Shown: piece by piece, positions 42,746-50,854 of the stretch | How positions within the stretch are numbered: position 1 is the stretch's first letter | How the letters are laid out: each line of letters begins with the position of its first letter | Assembly: GCA_002316345.1 (NCBI GenBank) | Contig: DCDI01000115.1 | Span: 1 to 53,631 of the forward strand | Origin: Phyllobacteriaceae bacterium UBA1059 | Lineage (GTDB): Bacteria > Pseudomonadota > Alphaproteobacteria > Rhizobiales > Rhizobiaceae | DNA length: 53,631 bases | Reading direction: 5' to 3' | Program-made: the position numbers and the translations under genes | Notes under the pieces: generated by a model | Told to the model about the DNA's origin: nothing | The model's input: only the letters and a program-made list of their open reading frames with translations | Databases searched by the model: none

Positions 42746-44553
42746 CAGAACTCAGCCATCCGGAAAAGTCGGCCGTCGTCACCTTCATCGTGAAGCCGGA
42801 GGACTACCTCATCGTCGCCGAAGGGGATCGGCTTTCCCCTCGCGTCGCGAGGCATGTCCGCCTCGATGAGGGTCAGGATGTACTGGGTCTTGCCCGACGC
42901 GATCTGCTCGCGCACGATTTTCAGCAGCGCCTCCTTCTTGCGGTTGTCGAGTGCCTCAAGCACACCGTCATGGAAGGTGAAATGGTAGAACGCCGCGTCC
43001 TCGTAAACCTTCAGCAGCGCTAGGTCGAACAGGGCACAAATGAGCTTTTTGTAACTCGTACCATCACCCTGGCTCGACGTCTTTCCGATCTGCCCCTTCT
43101 CCTCGAGACCGATCTCATAGTCGAGGTTGTTGCTCGAGTTCAGGCGGAAATAGAACACCCCATTGTGGTCGAGCACCTGCTGGCAATAGCGGTTGAAGAT
43201 CGCCCGGAACTTCTCGGCCACGGCCGTCTGCTTGGCGACCATCACCTTCATTTCATCGACGATACGGCCGCGGTCACGTTCCAGCTCGCGTACCGAACGC
43301 GCCATTTCCGCGACGGCCCCGAGCTTTCTCTCCTGCTCCTCACGATACACCAGGTGCGCGCGCTGATCGACGAGCTGCTTCTGCAGGTGCTTATATTTGG
43401 AAAAGGTGTTGGTGTTCTTCAGCACGGCCATGCTGGCCTGGCGCTGGCCGTCGAGCTCGCGATTGCGGTTCTGCAGCACCTCGCGCTTTGCCTCGAGCTC
43501 ACGTCGGCGCGAACGCAATGCGACATCACGCTCGTGGGTGACCTTCTTATTGAAGGCGACCAGCTCCTCGTACTTGCGTTTGAGGCTCTGCGCGAAATGG
43601 AGTTGGGTCTCGCGAAAGACCTCTTCGATCTCGGCGAGGTCGAACTTGTCTTTTTGCTCGAGCGCTACGTCGATCTGACGGATATCGTAGCGTATGTCGT
43701 AAAGCGTGCTATTTATCTGCGCGATCTCGCCTTCGATCTCATCGACCAGTTGCGTCATGATCCGACGCTCTTCAGCGTCAAAGTGGAAGCCATCGAGCTG
43801 GGCAGAGAGCTCTTCGATCTCCTGCCTTAGCCGTGCGATATCCGTGATTAGCGCAGGGAGGTCGTCCTCCTTGAACTGCACCTCGGTCTGCTGTTCTTCA
43901 AGACGCTGCTTCGCGGTCTGGATCTCGTCATCGAGTTGGTATTTCCGGTCGATGAGTTGGCCCTTGAAGCCGAACAGATGGGCGACGAACGGTTTCCAGT
44001 GGGCATCCTTTCCCTGGGAGAACTTTCTAAGCTGAAGCTCATCGCTCCAGTCGTCCTGCGAGCGAAGGAAGTAGGTTATGGCCTTCCGGTAATCGTACGG
44101 TTTGAGCACGCGCAGGTCGAGCCATCCATCGAGAAGCGTCTTCGCCGCATCGATGGGCATCGCCACATGATCCCACAAGTCGTCGGCCGCGTCGCAATAG
44201 TTCTGTCGGCCCTCGGCGTGACGCTTCAGACCGATCTCATTCGGGTTGGCCGGGCTGCGGCGGATGGTGGCGAAATCGCCGCTATTGAGACTTATCTCCA
44301 AGAAGAATACGAACCGCTCGAAACGGTGCTTGTGCTTCACCAGGAAGAACTCCGGCGATATGCCGCGCAGCATCATGAAATCGATCAGATGCAGGAGCGT
44401 CGTCTTACCGAGGTTATGGGAGTCGCGCTTTTTGTCGGCCGGCTTGCGCACCTCCCCCAGCACGACGTTGAGGCGCGCGGCATCCGCGCCTAAATTAAAG
44501 TCGATCGGCTCGAAGATCGTGGGGAGGTTTGAATATATCCGACTGATCTGCAT
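42745..44553 (-). CDS. DUF2326 ATPase of an ABC-3C system
   Basis: A 602-residue SMC-like ATPase. The N-terminal head has an unusual P-loop, SHNLGKTTLLHL (residues 45-56), lacking the usual leading glycine. A long coiled-coil centre (~190-440) follows (ERRIMTQLVDEIEGEIAQIN; KREVLQNRNRELDGQRQ). The C-terminal head has the DUF2326 blocks SSQGDGTSYKKLICALFDLA and FHDGVLEALDNRKKEALL, the latter filling the Walker B position. It is the power subunit of a three-component system with the small middle protein and the nuclease upstream. Its ATG shares one base with the preceding stop (TAATG). Confidence 0.85.
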   Translation of the reverse strand: MQISRIYSNLPTIFEPIDFNLGADAARLNVVLGEVRKPADKKRDSHNLGKTTLLHLIDFMMLRGISPEFFLVKHKHRFERFVFFLEISLNSGDFATIRRSPANPNEIGLKRHAEGRQNYCDAADDLWDHVAMPIDAAKTLLDGWLDLRVLKPYDYRKAITYFLRSQDDWSDELQLRKFSQGKDAHWKPFVAHLFGFKGQLIDRKYQLDDEIQTAKQRLEEQQTEVQFKEDDLPALITDIARLRQEIEELSAQLDGFHFDAEERRIMTQLVDEIEGEIAQINSTLYDIRYDIRQIDVALEQKDKFDLAEIEEVFRETQLHFAQSLKRKYEELVAFNKKVTHERDVALRSRRRELEAKREVLQNRNRELDGQRQASMAVLKNTNTFSKYKHLQKQLVDQRAHLVYREEQERKLGAVAEMARSVRELERDRGRIVDEMKVMVAKQTAVAEKFRAIFNRYCQQVLDHNGVFYFRLNSSNNLDYEIGLEEKGQIGKTSSQGDGTSYKKLICALFDLALLKVYEDAAFYHFTFHDGVLEALDNRKKEALLKIVREQIASGKTQYILTLIEADMPRDARGKPIPFGDDEVVLRLHDEGDDGRLFRMAEF

Positions 44554-44792
44554 TAGTCGGTCCGATATTCCAGCGTGTCGTTCTGTACGTGGTATTCGAC
44601 CTTGCCGAGCAGGTAGAGGAAGTTCAGCGCCGGCAGGAACATAAGCTCCCCGTTGCTGCCTACCCGGCGGATAACGCGCTGCTTCAGCGTCATCATTTCG
44701 ATGACGCCACGCTTGTGAAGCTCCTTTAGCATGATCGCAGCGACGCGCAGGAGCGACGTATTAAGATCGAGGTGTTTTCTAGGTGTCAGCAT
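44553..44792 (-). CDS. ABC-3C middle component, MC6-like
   Basis: A 79-residue protein: TPRKHLDLNTSLLRVAAIML, then GELMFLPALNFLYLLGKVEY. This start and the closing LNFLYLLGKV match the middle component 6 family as I recall it, a small winged-helix adaptor. It overlaps the effector gene by 14 bases and the ATPase gene by one base. It probably couples the nuclease to the ATPase. Confidence 0.78.
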   Translation of the reverse strand: MLTPRKHLDLNTSLLRVAAIMLKELHKRGVIEMMTLKQRVIRRVGSNGELMFLPALNFLYLLGKVEYHVQNDTLEYRTD

Positions 44793-45747
44793 GTTCCGCC
44801 TCCACCAGAGCAGTGAGGTCCTTCGAGCCGATGTCGCAATGGCAGTACATGTAGTGCAGAAGGATGCTCACCAGCCTTCGCTTCTGGCGCAGGGCGGGAC
44901 GCTGCTTCTGGATGTGGCCATAGAGGAAATTGAACACGTGATCGAAGTTGGGGAACTTTGCACGGTGCAGAAGGATACTTTCCTTCATCTCTGCGGCTGA
45001 GTCGGCATAGATTTCGGCGAACTCACGATTTCTCGGGTTCGAGAGGAAGGCTTTGATTTTATCGAAATAGGGCATCGATCGCGCGACGATCACCTGTCTG
45101 TAATAGTCTTCGGTGAGGCCGTTGATGAGGTTCTTATCCTTCAGCTTCACAGACTCGAAGTCGAAAGCGCTGGTGTAGGCGGACTCATCCTCATCCTTGG
45201 TATAGTCGCGGAAGGCGTGGATCACTTCGATGAATTCGTCGGACTCGAACACGAACGGAGCCGTGTCCTTCGCGTTCGGCAGATGCTTCTGTAGGTCGGC
45301 GTGGCTTACGAGGAGGGAGTGTATATACTCGACGCCGAGGACATGGCCCGATTTGACACCGCATGCTTCGAGGCCAGTAATCAGCTTAATATCGGTCCCG
45401 GCCGTATATTTGCGGTTCGTGAAGACCATGTAATGGTCGCAAATGCCGTCCTTCACCCGAGCCTTTAGTTTCGGATGCTCATCCTTCATGAGCTTGAGGA
45501 AATCGCGGTCCGAACACGAGCGGTCAGGGGCATTGATGTGCTTCGCTTGAAGCACGACATGGCCCACCAGTGGGGAGGTCGTGCTCGGAAACCGCTCCGC
45601 CGTTCCATGGAATTTTCCGTCCCGGCCACCATCCTTGCCAGCCGCAAAGGGGGTGACGCCAAGCCCGAGAAGGTGCTTGGCGATCTGGACCACCAGCGCC
45701 TCGAACTCATCGTCGCTGAGTTCGTAGAGGAAAAAATCCCGCTTCAC
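44779..45747 (-). CDS. ABC-3C effector with Mrr-like nuclease domain
   Basis: A 322-residue protein starting with GTG at 45747, preceded by CACGGAG and lying 13 bases after the antitoxin stop; a longer frame from 45828 overlaps the antitoxin and is rejected. Residues 10-110 are an Mrr-like PD-(D/E)XK domain: LSDDEFEALVVQIAKHLLG, D43 in GKDGGRDGKF, and Q67-x-K69 in HVVLQAKH, a Q-x-K variant of the active site. The C-terminal ~200 residues (SMPYFDKIKAFLSNPRNRE; RRLVSILLHYMYCHCDIG) should be the system-specific domain that binds the middle component. I infer DNA cleavage on activation by the ATPase. Confidence 0.8.
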   Translation of the reverse strand: MKRDFFLYELSDDEFEALVVQIAKHLLGLGVTPFAAGKDGGRDGKFHGTAERFPSTTSPLVGHVVLQAKHINAPDRSCSDRDFLKLMKDEHPKLKARVKDGICDHYMVFTNRKYTAGTDIKLITGLEACGVKSGHVLGVEYIHSLLVSHADLQKHLPNAKDTAPFVFESDEFIEVIHAFRDYTKDEDESAYTSAFDFESVKLKDKNLINGLTEDYYRQVIVARSMPYFDKIKAFLSNPRNREFAEIYADSAAEMKESILLHRAKFPNFDHVFNFLYGHIQKQRPALRQKRRLVSILLHYMYCHCDIGSKDLTALVEAEHADT

Positions 45748-45760
45748 CAAATGCTCCGTG

Positions 45761-46129
45761 TCACGATGTAGCGAGCGGAGAGGACTTACCGCACTGCGCG
45801 GCTTTCTCGCCCGCTGACAGCTCAGCAAAATTCTTGATCGTCACGAACACATTGGGGAAGCGAGCCGTGATCTCAAGCTTTCCGCCCAGTGCCTCGACGT
45901 AGCGGCGCAGATTGCTGATATACATGTCCGCTCGCAGCTCCATCTTTGCAAGGGCCGGCTGTCCGACATGCAGGTCGCTTGCCAGCTCCACCTGGGACTT
46001 CGCCCGCGCCCGGCGCAGCTCGTGGAGCGCCATCTTCTGTAGCAGTGTCCGGGTCGCAAGCGCGCTACACGGGCGACGCTCGGCCGACGTGCGCTGGCGG
46101 AGCTCATTAAATGAACGATGTCCTATCAT
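45761..46129 (-). CDS. XRE-type antitoxin of a RelE/HigB-like pair
   Basis: About 122 residues from ATG 46129 (MIGHRSFNELRQRTSAERR), with LHELRRARAKSQVELASDLH and QPALAKMELRADMYISNLRRY, the helix-turn-helix of HigA-like antitoxins. The same frame runs open upstream to 46240, through what is the C-terminal end of a broken toxin gene. It ends 13 bases before the ABC-3C effector start. As its toxin is destroyed, the protein may now serve as a repressor of the downstream conflict operon; this is inference. Confidence 0.8.
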   Translation of the reverse strand: MIGHRSFNELRQRTSAERRPCSALATRTLLQKMALHELRRARAKSQVELASDLHVGQPALAKMELRADMYISNLRRYVEALGGKLEITARFPNVFVTIKNFAELSAGEKAAQCGKSSPLATS

Positions 46130-46502
46130 ATCCCCTTCCCCTCGGATCTCGACCAGGTACTCGTCATAAAGACGGTCCGCGATCGGGATCACGGTCTCAT
46201 AGAACCGGTCGTCACCCACCTTGTTTCCGCCGACCAGCAAGATGGCTGTTCGGCGCGGATCGAACGCGTAGAAGATGCGCCAACTCTCCCTGCGCTTTGC
46301 ACTCTGAGCTCAGCCGCATGCGTGGGCGGAGAGCCTCCGAGGCCGGATGATTATCGATGCGGCAGCTGGGCTCCGTTCCCCTTAAGCAGCCGGAGGACGC
46401 GATCGATGTGATCCAACACGGTTTCAATAAGGTCGATTCCCATCGACCCAAGTCGCTCGTGACCACCACATTCCAAACGTGCACGTCCAGAAGATATTTC
46501 AC
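46130..46502 (-). pseudogene. RelE/ParE-type toxin pseudogene
   Basis: Traces of a RelE/HigB toxin lie in several frames. From GTG 46502: DVHVWNVVVTSDLGRWE. Then in another frame: LDHIDRVLRLLKGNGAQLPHR, a TAA where a tyrosine is usual, and SSGLGG...HAAELRVQSAGR. Then in a third frame: WRIFYAFDPRRTAILLVGG and DRFYETVIPIADRLYDEYL. At least two frameshifts and one nonsense codon make it non-functional. The remaining C-terminal part runs without a stop into the antitoxin frame. Confidence 0.75.
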
Positions 46503-46828
46503 TGGCGGAGTATCGCCAAGGATATTGCGCACACGACAAAACTGCAAAAAGAACTTGCTGCTAAATATCGGGTCCAGCGATGGGCTTGCAAAAGCGAATT
46601 TACATTTGTCGGCCTCGTAACGGCCGCCAGAATGATGTCGTCCACGGTTTGCACCATCAGCCACACCTGAGCGGGGTTGTTGCCGGATCGCTTCTTCGCA
46701 GCGGAGTGGCGAAAGCGGTCGTTCACCGCGTGCCACTGGCTGATCGAAACCTTCGGAACCTCTGCATCAACACAGCCGATCGTCGTCGTGCTCGCAGTTG
46801 CGCCGCCCACTTTCTTCGACTTTGCCAT
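46499..46828 (-). CDS. hypothetical protein (109 aa), weakly supported
   Basis: An open frame of 109 residues (MAKSKKVGGATASTTTIG; later NNPAQVWLMVQTVDDIILAA), 30 bases after the nuclease gene on the same strand, with a poor ribosome site. The last ~25 residues are hydrophobic (LAASSFCSFVVCAISLAIL) and could be a tail anchor. Its stop overlaps the GTG start of the toxin relic. I recognise no family, and it may be non-coding. Confidence 0.35.
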   Translation of the reverse strand: MAKSKKVGGATASTTTIGCVDAEVPKVSISQWHAVNDRFRHSAAKKRSGNNPAQVWLMVQTVDDIILAAVTRPTNVNSLLQAHRWTRYLAASSFCSFVVCAISLAILRQ

Positions 46829-46858
46829 CTAGTGATTCTGCCTCAGACCACAACGGCT

Positions 46859-47392
46859 CTAACCGATCGCCCCTCGCACCGCGAGATCGCAGAGCTTTTC
46901 CTTGAGGAGATGTGCTAGCTCACTTGTGTCCCCGAGCGCGACTATCTCTTCAACGGTGATGACGACGAGGCGTCTTCGCTCGCGTAGGGCGGCTGCGACG
47001 ACGGCATGGGCGGCGGTCAGATCGTTAGGATCGCCTGTGATGCCTCGGGTCGACACCAGAATCCCTATGTCGAGCCCGCGATTTCTGAGCTTGCTGTCGA
47101 ACCAATTGACTTCGCCGCTCCCAACACTGTTCGACCAATTTTTGCATTCAACCAAGATGATGTTGGGAAGGAAGTTGAACCCTTCAGGACTTGGATCATT
47201 CCAAAGCGCAACGTCGATCTCTTCGGTATGAAACACGTTCATAACATTGCGCCTGGTGATGGCGATGCCGGGTACAAGAGCGAAGAGGTAGCAGATGAGG
47301 TCCTCGAGAGCTCGGCCTTGGCCGGTCGTGGTTTGCGCCGCGGCGCTCGCGTCCATGTAGCCTTGGACGACGGCCTGATCTATTGCCGCCAT
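46859..47392 (-). CDS. Mrr-like PD-(D/E)XK nuclease
   Basis: A 177-residue protein with a restriction-endonuclease fold: E30 in GRALEDLICYLF, D60 in TEEIDVALWND, and E82-x-K84 in IILVECKNWSNS, followed by WFDSKLRNRGLDIGILVSTRG. It is small enough to be a nuclease domain alone. Its ATG overlaps the stop of the upstream fusion gene (TGATG at 47390-47394). I infer a two-gene defence operon in which both products carry nuclease domains. Confidence 0.8.
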   Translation of the reverse strand: MAAIDQAVVQGYMDASAAAQTTTGQGRALEDLICYLFALVPGIAITRRNVMNVFHTEEIDVALWNDPSPEGFNFLPNIILVECKNWSNSVGSGEVNWFDSKLRNRGLDIGILVSTRGITGDPNDLTAAHAVVAAALRERRRLVVITVEEIVALGDTSELAHLLKEKLCDLAVRGAIG

Positions 47393-48372
47393 CAGTGCTC
47401 AAGCCCGTGAACACGATGGTTGCGCAGGCTTCGCACAATCTCTGGAAATGTCACGTACTCTAGCTGGGCGAATAGATGATCGATCTTGAGTGCGAGGACA
47501 GCGGGATTGCTCCGCCAAACCCGATCATCTTGCGAAGGCCCCTCACCGTAGAGCAGCATCGACCAGCGCGAGCCAATCGTGTGTGCGGCTTTCTCAGTCT
47601 GACCTAATGCGCGCTTGACGTCCTCCCGCGACCGGAGGCGCGCTTTGATCTCGATCGGGAATGGGTTATCGACATAGGACTGCAAGCCGTCAGACCAGAC
47701 GACGAGATCGATCCCGCGGCCGGGCGAAGGGGCTTCCGCGACAACCTCGGCACTCGATTCGCGCAATACAGTTGCGACTAGCCTTTCCAGCTCACGAAAT
47801 TGGCCATCGTGCATCAACTGCGAAAGACGATTGCGATAGAACCTCGTTTCGATCGTTCTTGCCAACGGAGCCGGCCTGCTAGACTGGTCAAGTCGGATTG
47901 GACCCAACGGGCTGGCGAGTATCTGATCGAGCGCAAAGTCTATCGCTTCGCGATTTTGAAGGCTTGTGCGAACGATTTGAAAGCCTTGTAGGCTGGCGGG
48001 GAGCACACCTCCCTTTGCGGGCGCGAAGATCAGAAGTGGCTTGCCGTATCCTACCGCTAATCCGAGTTCAAAGATCGTATTTGAGATATCGCTGTGGGTT
48101 AAGACGCCGATGAGGAGGTCAGCTTGTGCGATGCTCGCAGCAATAGAGGCCTGCCAGGAAGTTCCCGCTGAAGACTCGCTTAGTCCTAGGACCTTCACTC
48201 TGCGTTGAATAAGGGCTTCAGCGATGGGTCGCACGTCAGCCGTGGCCGGCGCGGAAATGAAACAGGTCTTGATTCGGTCACTTGCCAAAAGTCTATTCCC
48301 TAGCGCATCCTGTCTGCATAGGTTCGAAGTTACGTTCCGGAGGCGGCGGGTGTCTACTGTCCCCACACGCAC
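47392..48372 (-). CDS. TIR/deoxyribosyltransferase-like domain fused to PD-(D/E)XK nuclease
   Basis: A 326-residue protein of two parts. Residues ~30-160 form a flavodoxin-like domain: IKTCFISAPATADVRPIAEA, QADLLIGVLTHSDISNT and IFELGLAVGYGKPLLIF, where E102 in FELG matches the catalytic Glu of TIR-like and nucleoside deoxyribosyltransferase-like proteins. Residues ~185-300 form a nuclease fold: D222 in GIDLVVWS and E241-x-K243 in FPIEIKAR, followed by helical KRALGQTEKAAHTIG. Such fusions occur in antiphage loci, where the first domain senses or makes a nucleotide signal. The start is uncertain: ATG 48372 or a TTG near residue 29. Coupled to the Mrr-like gene. Confidence 0.72.
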   Translation of the reverse strand: MRVGTVDTRRLRNVTSNLCRQDALGNRLLASDRIKTCFISAPATADVRPIAEALIQRRVKVLGLSESSAGTSWQASIAASIAQADLLIGVLTHSDISNTIFELGLAVGYGKPLLIFAPAKGGVLPASLQGFQIVRTSLQNREAIDFALDQILASPLGPIRLDQSSRPAPLARTIETRFYRNRLSQLMHDGQFRELERLVATVLRESSAEVVAEAPSPGRGIDLVVWSDGLQSYVDNPFPIEIKARLRSREDVKRALGQTEKAAHTIGSRWSMLLYGEGPSQDDRVWRSNPAVLALKIDHLFAQLEYVTFPEIVRSLRNHRVHGLEH

Positions 48373-48654
48373 AAAAACAGCTTTAGGCAGGTCGCTCTCT
48401 CATTCAGGATTCCCGATTTGGAGTTGTGACCGACGAGGCAGACTTGGTGCTGTATCGCTATCAGAGACGGCAGCTTTCCCCCTGGCGCTGCTCGCAAGCG
48501 AACCGTCCGGATACGGCCAGAGTTTGCCCTAGGAAATCATTTCCCACTCTTGAGCCGAGTCAGGATGCTACGGCAACTGTTGGGTGGTTTGCAGTCAGTC
48601 TGCTTTTCGGCGATCATCGGCCGAAAGCGGACGACGCATACCTGCGGAGAACGA

Positions 48655-48846
48655 ATGAAGCCTACACCTCCCTATGCCGTGCATTTCATTGTTGGAAACC
48701 TCGCCATCGTCCTGGTGGCATTGCTGGTGTCTGTAACCGCTGCCTGGGCGTTCGGAGTATTTAGTTTTGGCTGGTTTGCTTCATCGATCGTCCTTGCGCT
48801 TCTGGTGCGATTGATCACAACGAAAGTAATCGGCCTGTATCGCTGA
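48655..48846 (+). CDS. 63-residue two-span membrane protein
   Basis: From ATG 48655, behind GGAGA, reads MKPTPPYAVHFIVGNLAIVL with two hydrophobic spans (residues ~10-32 and ~35-55) and the tail VRLITTKVIGLYR. No family recognised. It lies alone between divergent and convergent neighbours. Inner-membrane location is likely and function is unknown. Confidence 0.5.
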   Translation: MKPTPPYAVHFIVGNLAIVLVALLVSVTAAWAFGVFSFGWFASSIVLALLVRLITTKVIGLYR

Positions 48847-49188
48847 GGCGATCAGGAGTGATCGATGGTTCCTGCGCTGGTTGGGCAAGGGTTTCGGCGG
48901 AGCTGGAATGTAATAGCCTACGAGAGACGGTTCACGTCTGCGGGCGCCTGAAATTGAACGGCTGCTTCCGGGCGCAGCACAAGCCGCTACGAACGGCCGC
49001 GATGGGGTCGGTAGCGGAATGGCTGCTTTATGCTTGCTCGATCCTCAAAGCTGTCGGTCAGCTTTCGGCCAAAAGTGCAGCTGTCCTTGCGCCTGGTCTG
49101 AAGCAGTTCATCTCAGTTCGAAACAATAACTGTCTTGGTTCTCAGTTTTCAGCGTCAACTAGATCGTTGATCAGGGCAGCCTGGCTTC
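48847..49188. other. non-coding gap, no gene seen
   Basis: About 340 bases without a believable gene between the small membrane protein and the SGNH hydrolase. Confidence 0.4.
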
Positions 49189-49824
49189 TCATGGCAATCT
49201 GTCGAGCAGTCCCGGTGAACTCTTTAGGACATGTGCCCAGATCGCGTAGCCGGCTGGATTCATATGGATGAGATCGGGCAAAAAGAGACGTGACATTGGT
49301 CGGCCGTTTTCTCCAAGCAGTCCCGTGCCCACATCGATCCAACATGTGTCAGTGCGCGAGCTACACCAATCCGCGCATAGTGTATTGAACCGGTCGACTT
49401 CATCTGAATAGAGCCAGCGTGCCGGGCTCTGTTTGGTGGATAGAATGAAAACCCGAGCTGTTGGCAACCTCTCCGATATCTGTTCGCGGAGGATCAGGAA
49501 GTTGGAGAAGGTGCTGCGTGCGGTGAGGCCGTCATTCGCGATGTCGTTCTCACCAAAATACAAGACGATCTTGGTTGGGTTAAGCGGCAGCAGCAGGCGT
49601 TCCATGTAATGGATCCCAGACAGGAAAGTGCCGCCGCCGAACCCTAGGTTGACCACGTCCAGCGACTTGAGGTCGCCTGTCAGACCCGTCCACAAGCGGA
49701 TGGATGACGAGCCATAGAACGCAATAGGCGCCCGAGGTACCCCATTGCGTTCAAGCTGCGCGAGTATGGCATAAATGTCATTTTCGTGCCGGTTGGTACC
49801 CAGTGTGGGCGGAAAATCATACAT
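49189..49824 (-). CDS. SGNH/GDSL-type hydrolase
   Basis: About 211 residues from ATG 49824 (MYDFPPTLGTNRHENDIYAI). The four SGNH blocks are visible: serine in IAFYGSSSIRLW (~40), glycine in NLGFGGGTF, asparagine in YFGENDIAND, and the Asp-His pair in LPDLIHMNPAGYAIW. It has no signal peptide and acts as a cytoplasmic esterase or deacetylase of unknown substrate. It overlaps dgoK by eight bases; an ATG at 49869 would overlap more. Its place in a sugar-acid operon suggests it trims an acyl group from the sugar. Confidence 0.82.
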   Translation of the reverse strand: MYDFPPTLGTNRHENDIYAILAQLERNGVPRAPIAFYGSSSIRLWTGLTGDLKSLDVVNLGFGGGTFLSGIHYMERLLLPLNPTKIVLYFGENDIANDGLTARSTFSNFLILREQISERLPTARVFILSTKQSPARWLYSDEVDRFNTLCADWCSSRTDTCWIDVGTGLLGENGRPMSRLFLPDLIHMNPAGYAIWAHVLKSSPGLLDRLP

Positions 49825-50743
49825 CACGGTGGCGATCGCAGGCGGCCTTGAGGATAGCGATCGCGCCATCTATCGCTTCGCTGCCGGACGCTTCCTTAAC
49901 CGTTAGACCGAAGGTCGAGGCTGCTACTCCGTAAAGCCCGTTAAGACCATCATTGCCCACAATTGCCACCTCATCACCCGCCTTGAACCAGCCTTCCTCA
50001 GACGCTTGTCGGAACTCCTGTCCGATTACGAGACCTGAGACATAGGAGCGCAACTCGTCAGCAGAAATTTCTTTCGCAAGTCCCCCGGTGCGAGCCGAAA
50101 AGAGCAGGGAAAGCATAGCACCTGTGCCGGCAGCTTCCTTCAGGCCACGCCGAAAGGCTGCTGCATCTTCGACCGGGGGATTGGCCGCCCCACGTGCGAT
50201 GAAGGAATGGTTCATGAGAAGTGAGAAGATCTCGCCGGTGACAAAGGTCTGAAAACGAGCAATCCGTCCGTCAGCCACAAGGGCCCACTTGCTATGGGTT
50301 CCAGGCAGGATCACCGTCCGGTTGCTTGCTAGTCCCAGGCCGACCACCTGTGTCTCCTCGCCCCGCATCACATCTGCAAACGGCTTCCCGGCAGGGTCAG
50401 TGAGGCCGGCCAGAAACACTAGTTGCGAGCCATTTGGTAGTGTTCGGGTGACCGTCCCATGGCTTAATTCCTCCAAGCCAGCAGGGCAGTGCACGTAGTC
50501 AACCTCGACCCAGCCGTTCCGGCTGGTGATCATGCCTAGTGCTGCAATCGGCAGAGCGCCGTGAGCGGTAAGCCAAGGCTGCAAAGTCTCCAGCAAAACC
50601 TTCTCGTGCTCGCCTTTAGCAAGAACGGAGATGCCCTGTTGTGTCTCCAGGTGGTCAAGGGCCTGCCCTTCCGCGGTCACGAGGGTCGCCCGGAGAGAGG
50701 TCGTTCCCCAATCAACAATAATCGAAGCCGCTTGTTGTCCCAT
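49817..50743 (-). CDS. dgoK: 2-dehydro-3-deoxygalactonokinase
   Basis: A 308-residue DgoK-family sugar-acid kinase: IIVDWGTTSLRATLV is the phosphate loop of the actin-like ATPase fold, GMITSRNGWVEVDY and LPGTHSKWALV bind the sugar acid, and IVGNDGLNGLYGVAA lies near the end. It phosphorylates 2-keto-3-deoxygalactonate (or a similar keto-deoxy acid) with ATP. Divergent from the aldolase-dehydratase genes, with a likely shared control region. Cytoplasmic. Confidence 0.88.
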   Translation of the reverse strand: MGQQAASIIVDWGTTSLRATLVTAEGQALDHLETQQGISVLAKGEHEKVLLETLQPWLTAHGALPIAALGMITSRNGWVEVDYVHCPAGLEELSHGTVTRTLPNGSQLVFLAGLTDPAGKPFADVMRGEETQVVGLGLASNRTVILPGTHSKWALVADGRIARFQTFVTGEIFSLLMNHSFIARGAANPPVEDAAAFRRGLKEAAGTGAMLSLLFSARTGGLAKEISADELRSYVSGLVIGQEFRQASEEGWFKAGDEVAIVGNDGLNGLYGVAASTFGLTVKEASGSEAIDGAIAILKAACDRHRDV

Positions 50744-50809
50744 GTCGAGGATCCCTTGGCAGTTGCGTGGCAGGCCTTGTCTTACGAGCGAACTTCGCTT
50801 AGTGTCAAT

Positions 50810-50839
50810 TTGTGATTTACATGTCTCATATTATGATAC
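50810..50839 (+). promoter_or_regulatory. promoter-like elements and palindrome between dgoK and the aldolase gene
   Basis: TTGTGA (50810-50815), 16 bases and TATGAT (50832-50837) form a fair sigma-70 promoter reading rightward. A 17-bp palindrome with one mismatched pair, GTCTCATATTATGATAC (50823-50839), covers the -10, as a GntR- or IclR-type operator might. The regulator gene is not in the window. Confidence 0.45.
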
Positions 50840-50854
50840 TAAATGGATTGCGCT

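Noticed and set aside
46440..46502. PIN-domain-like start (VKYLLDVHVW)
   Set aside because: Following residues match a RelE/HigB toxin start (VWNVVVTSDLGRW) next to its antitoxin, not a PIN core.
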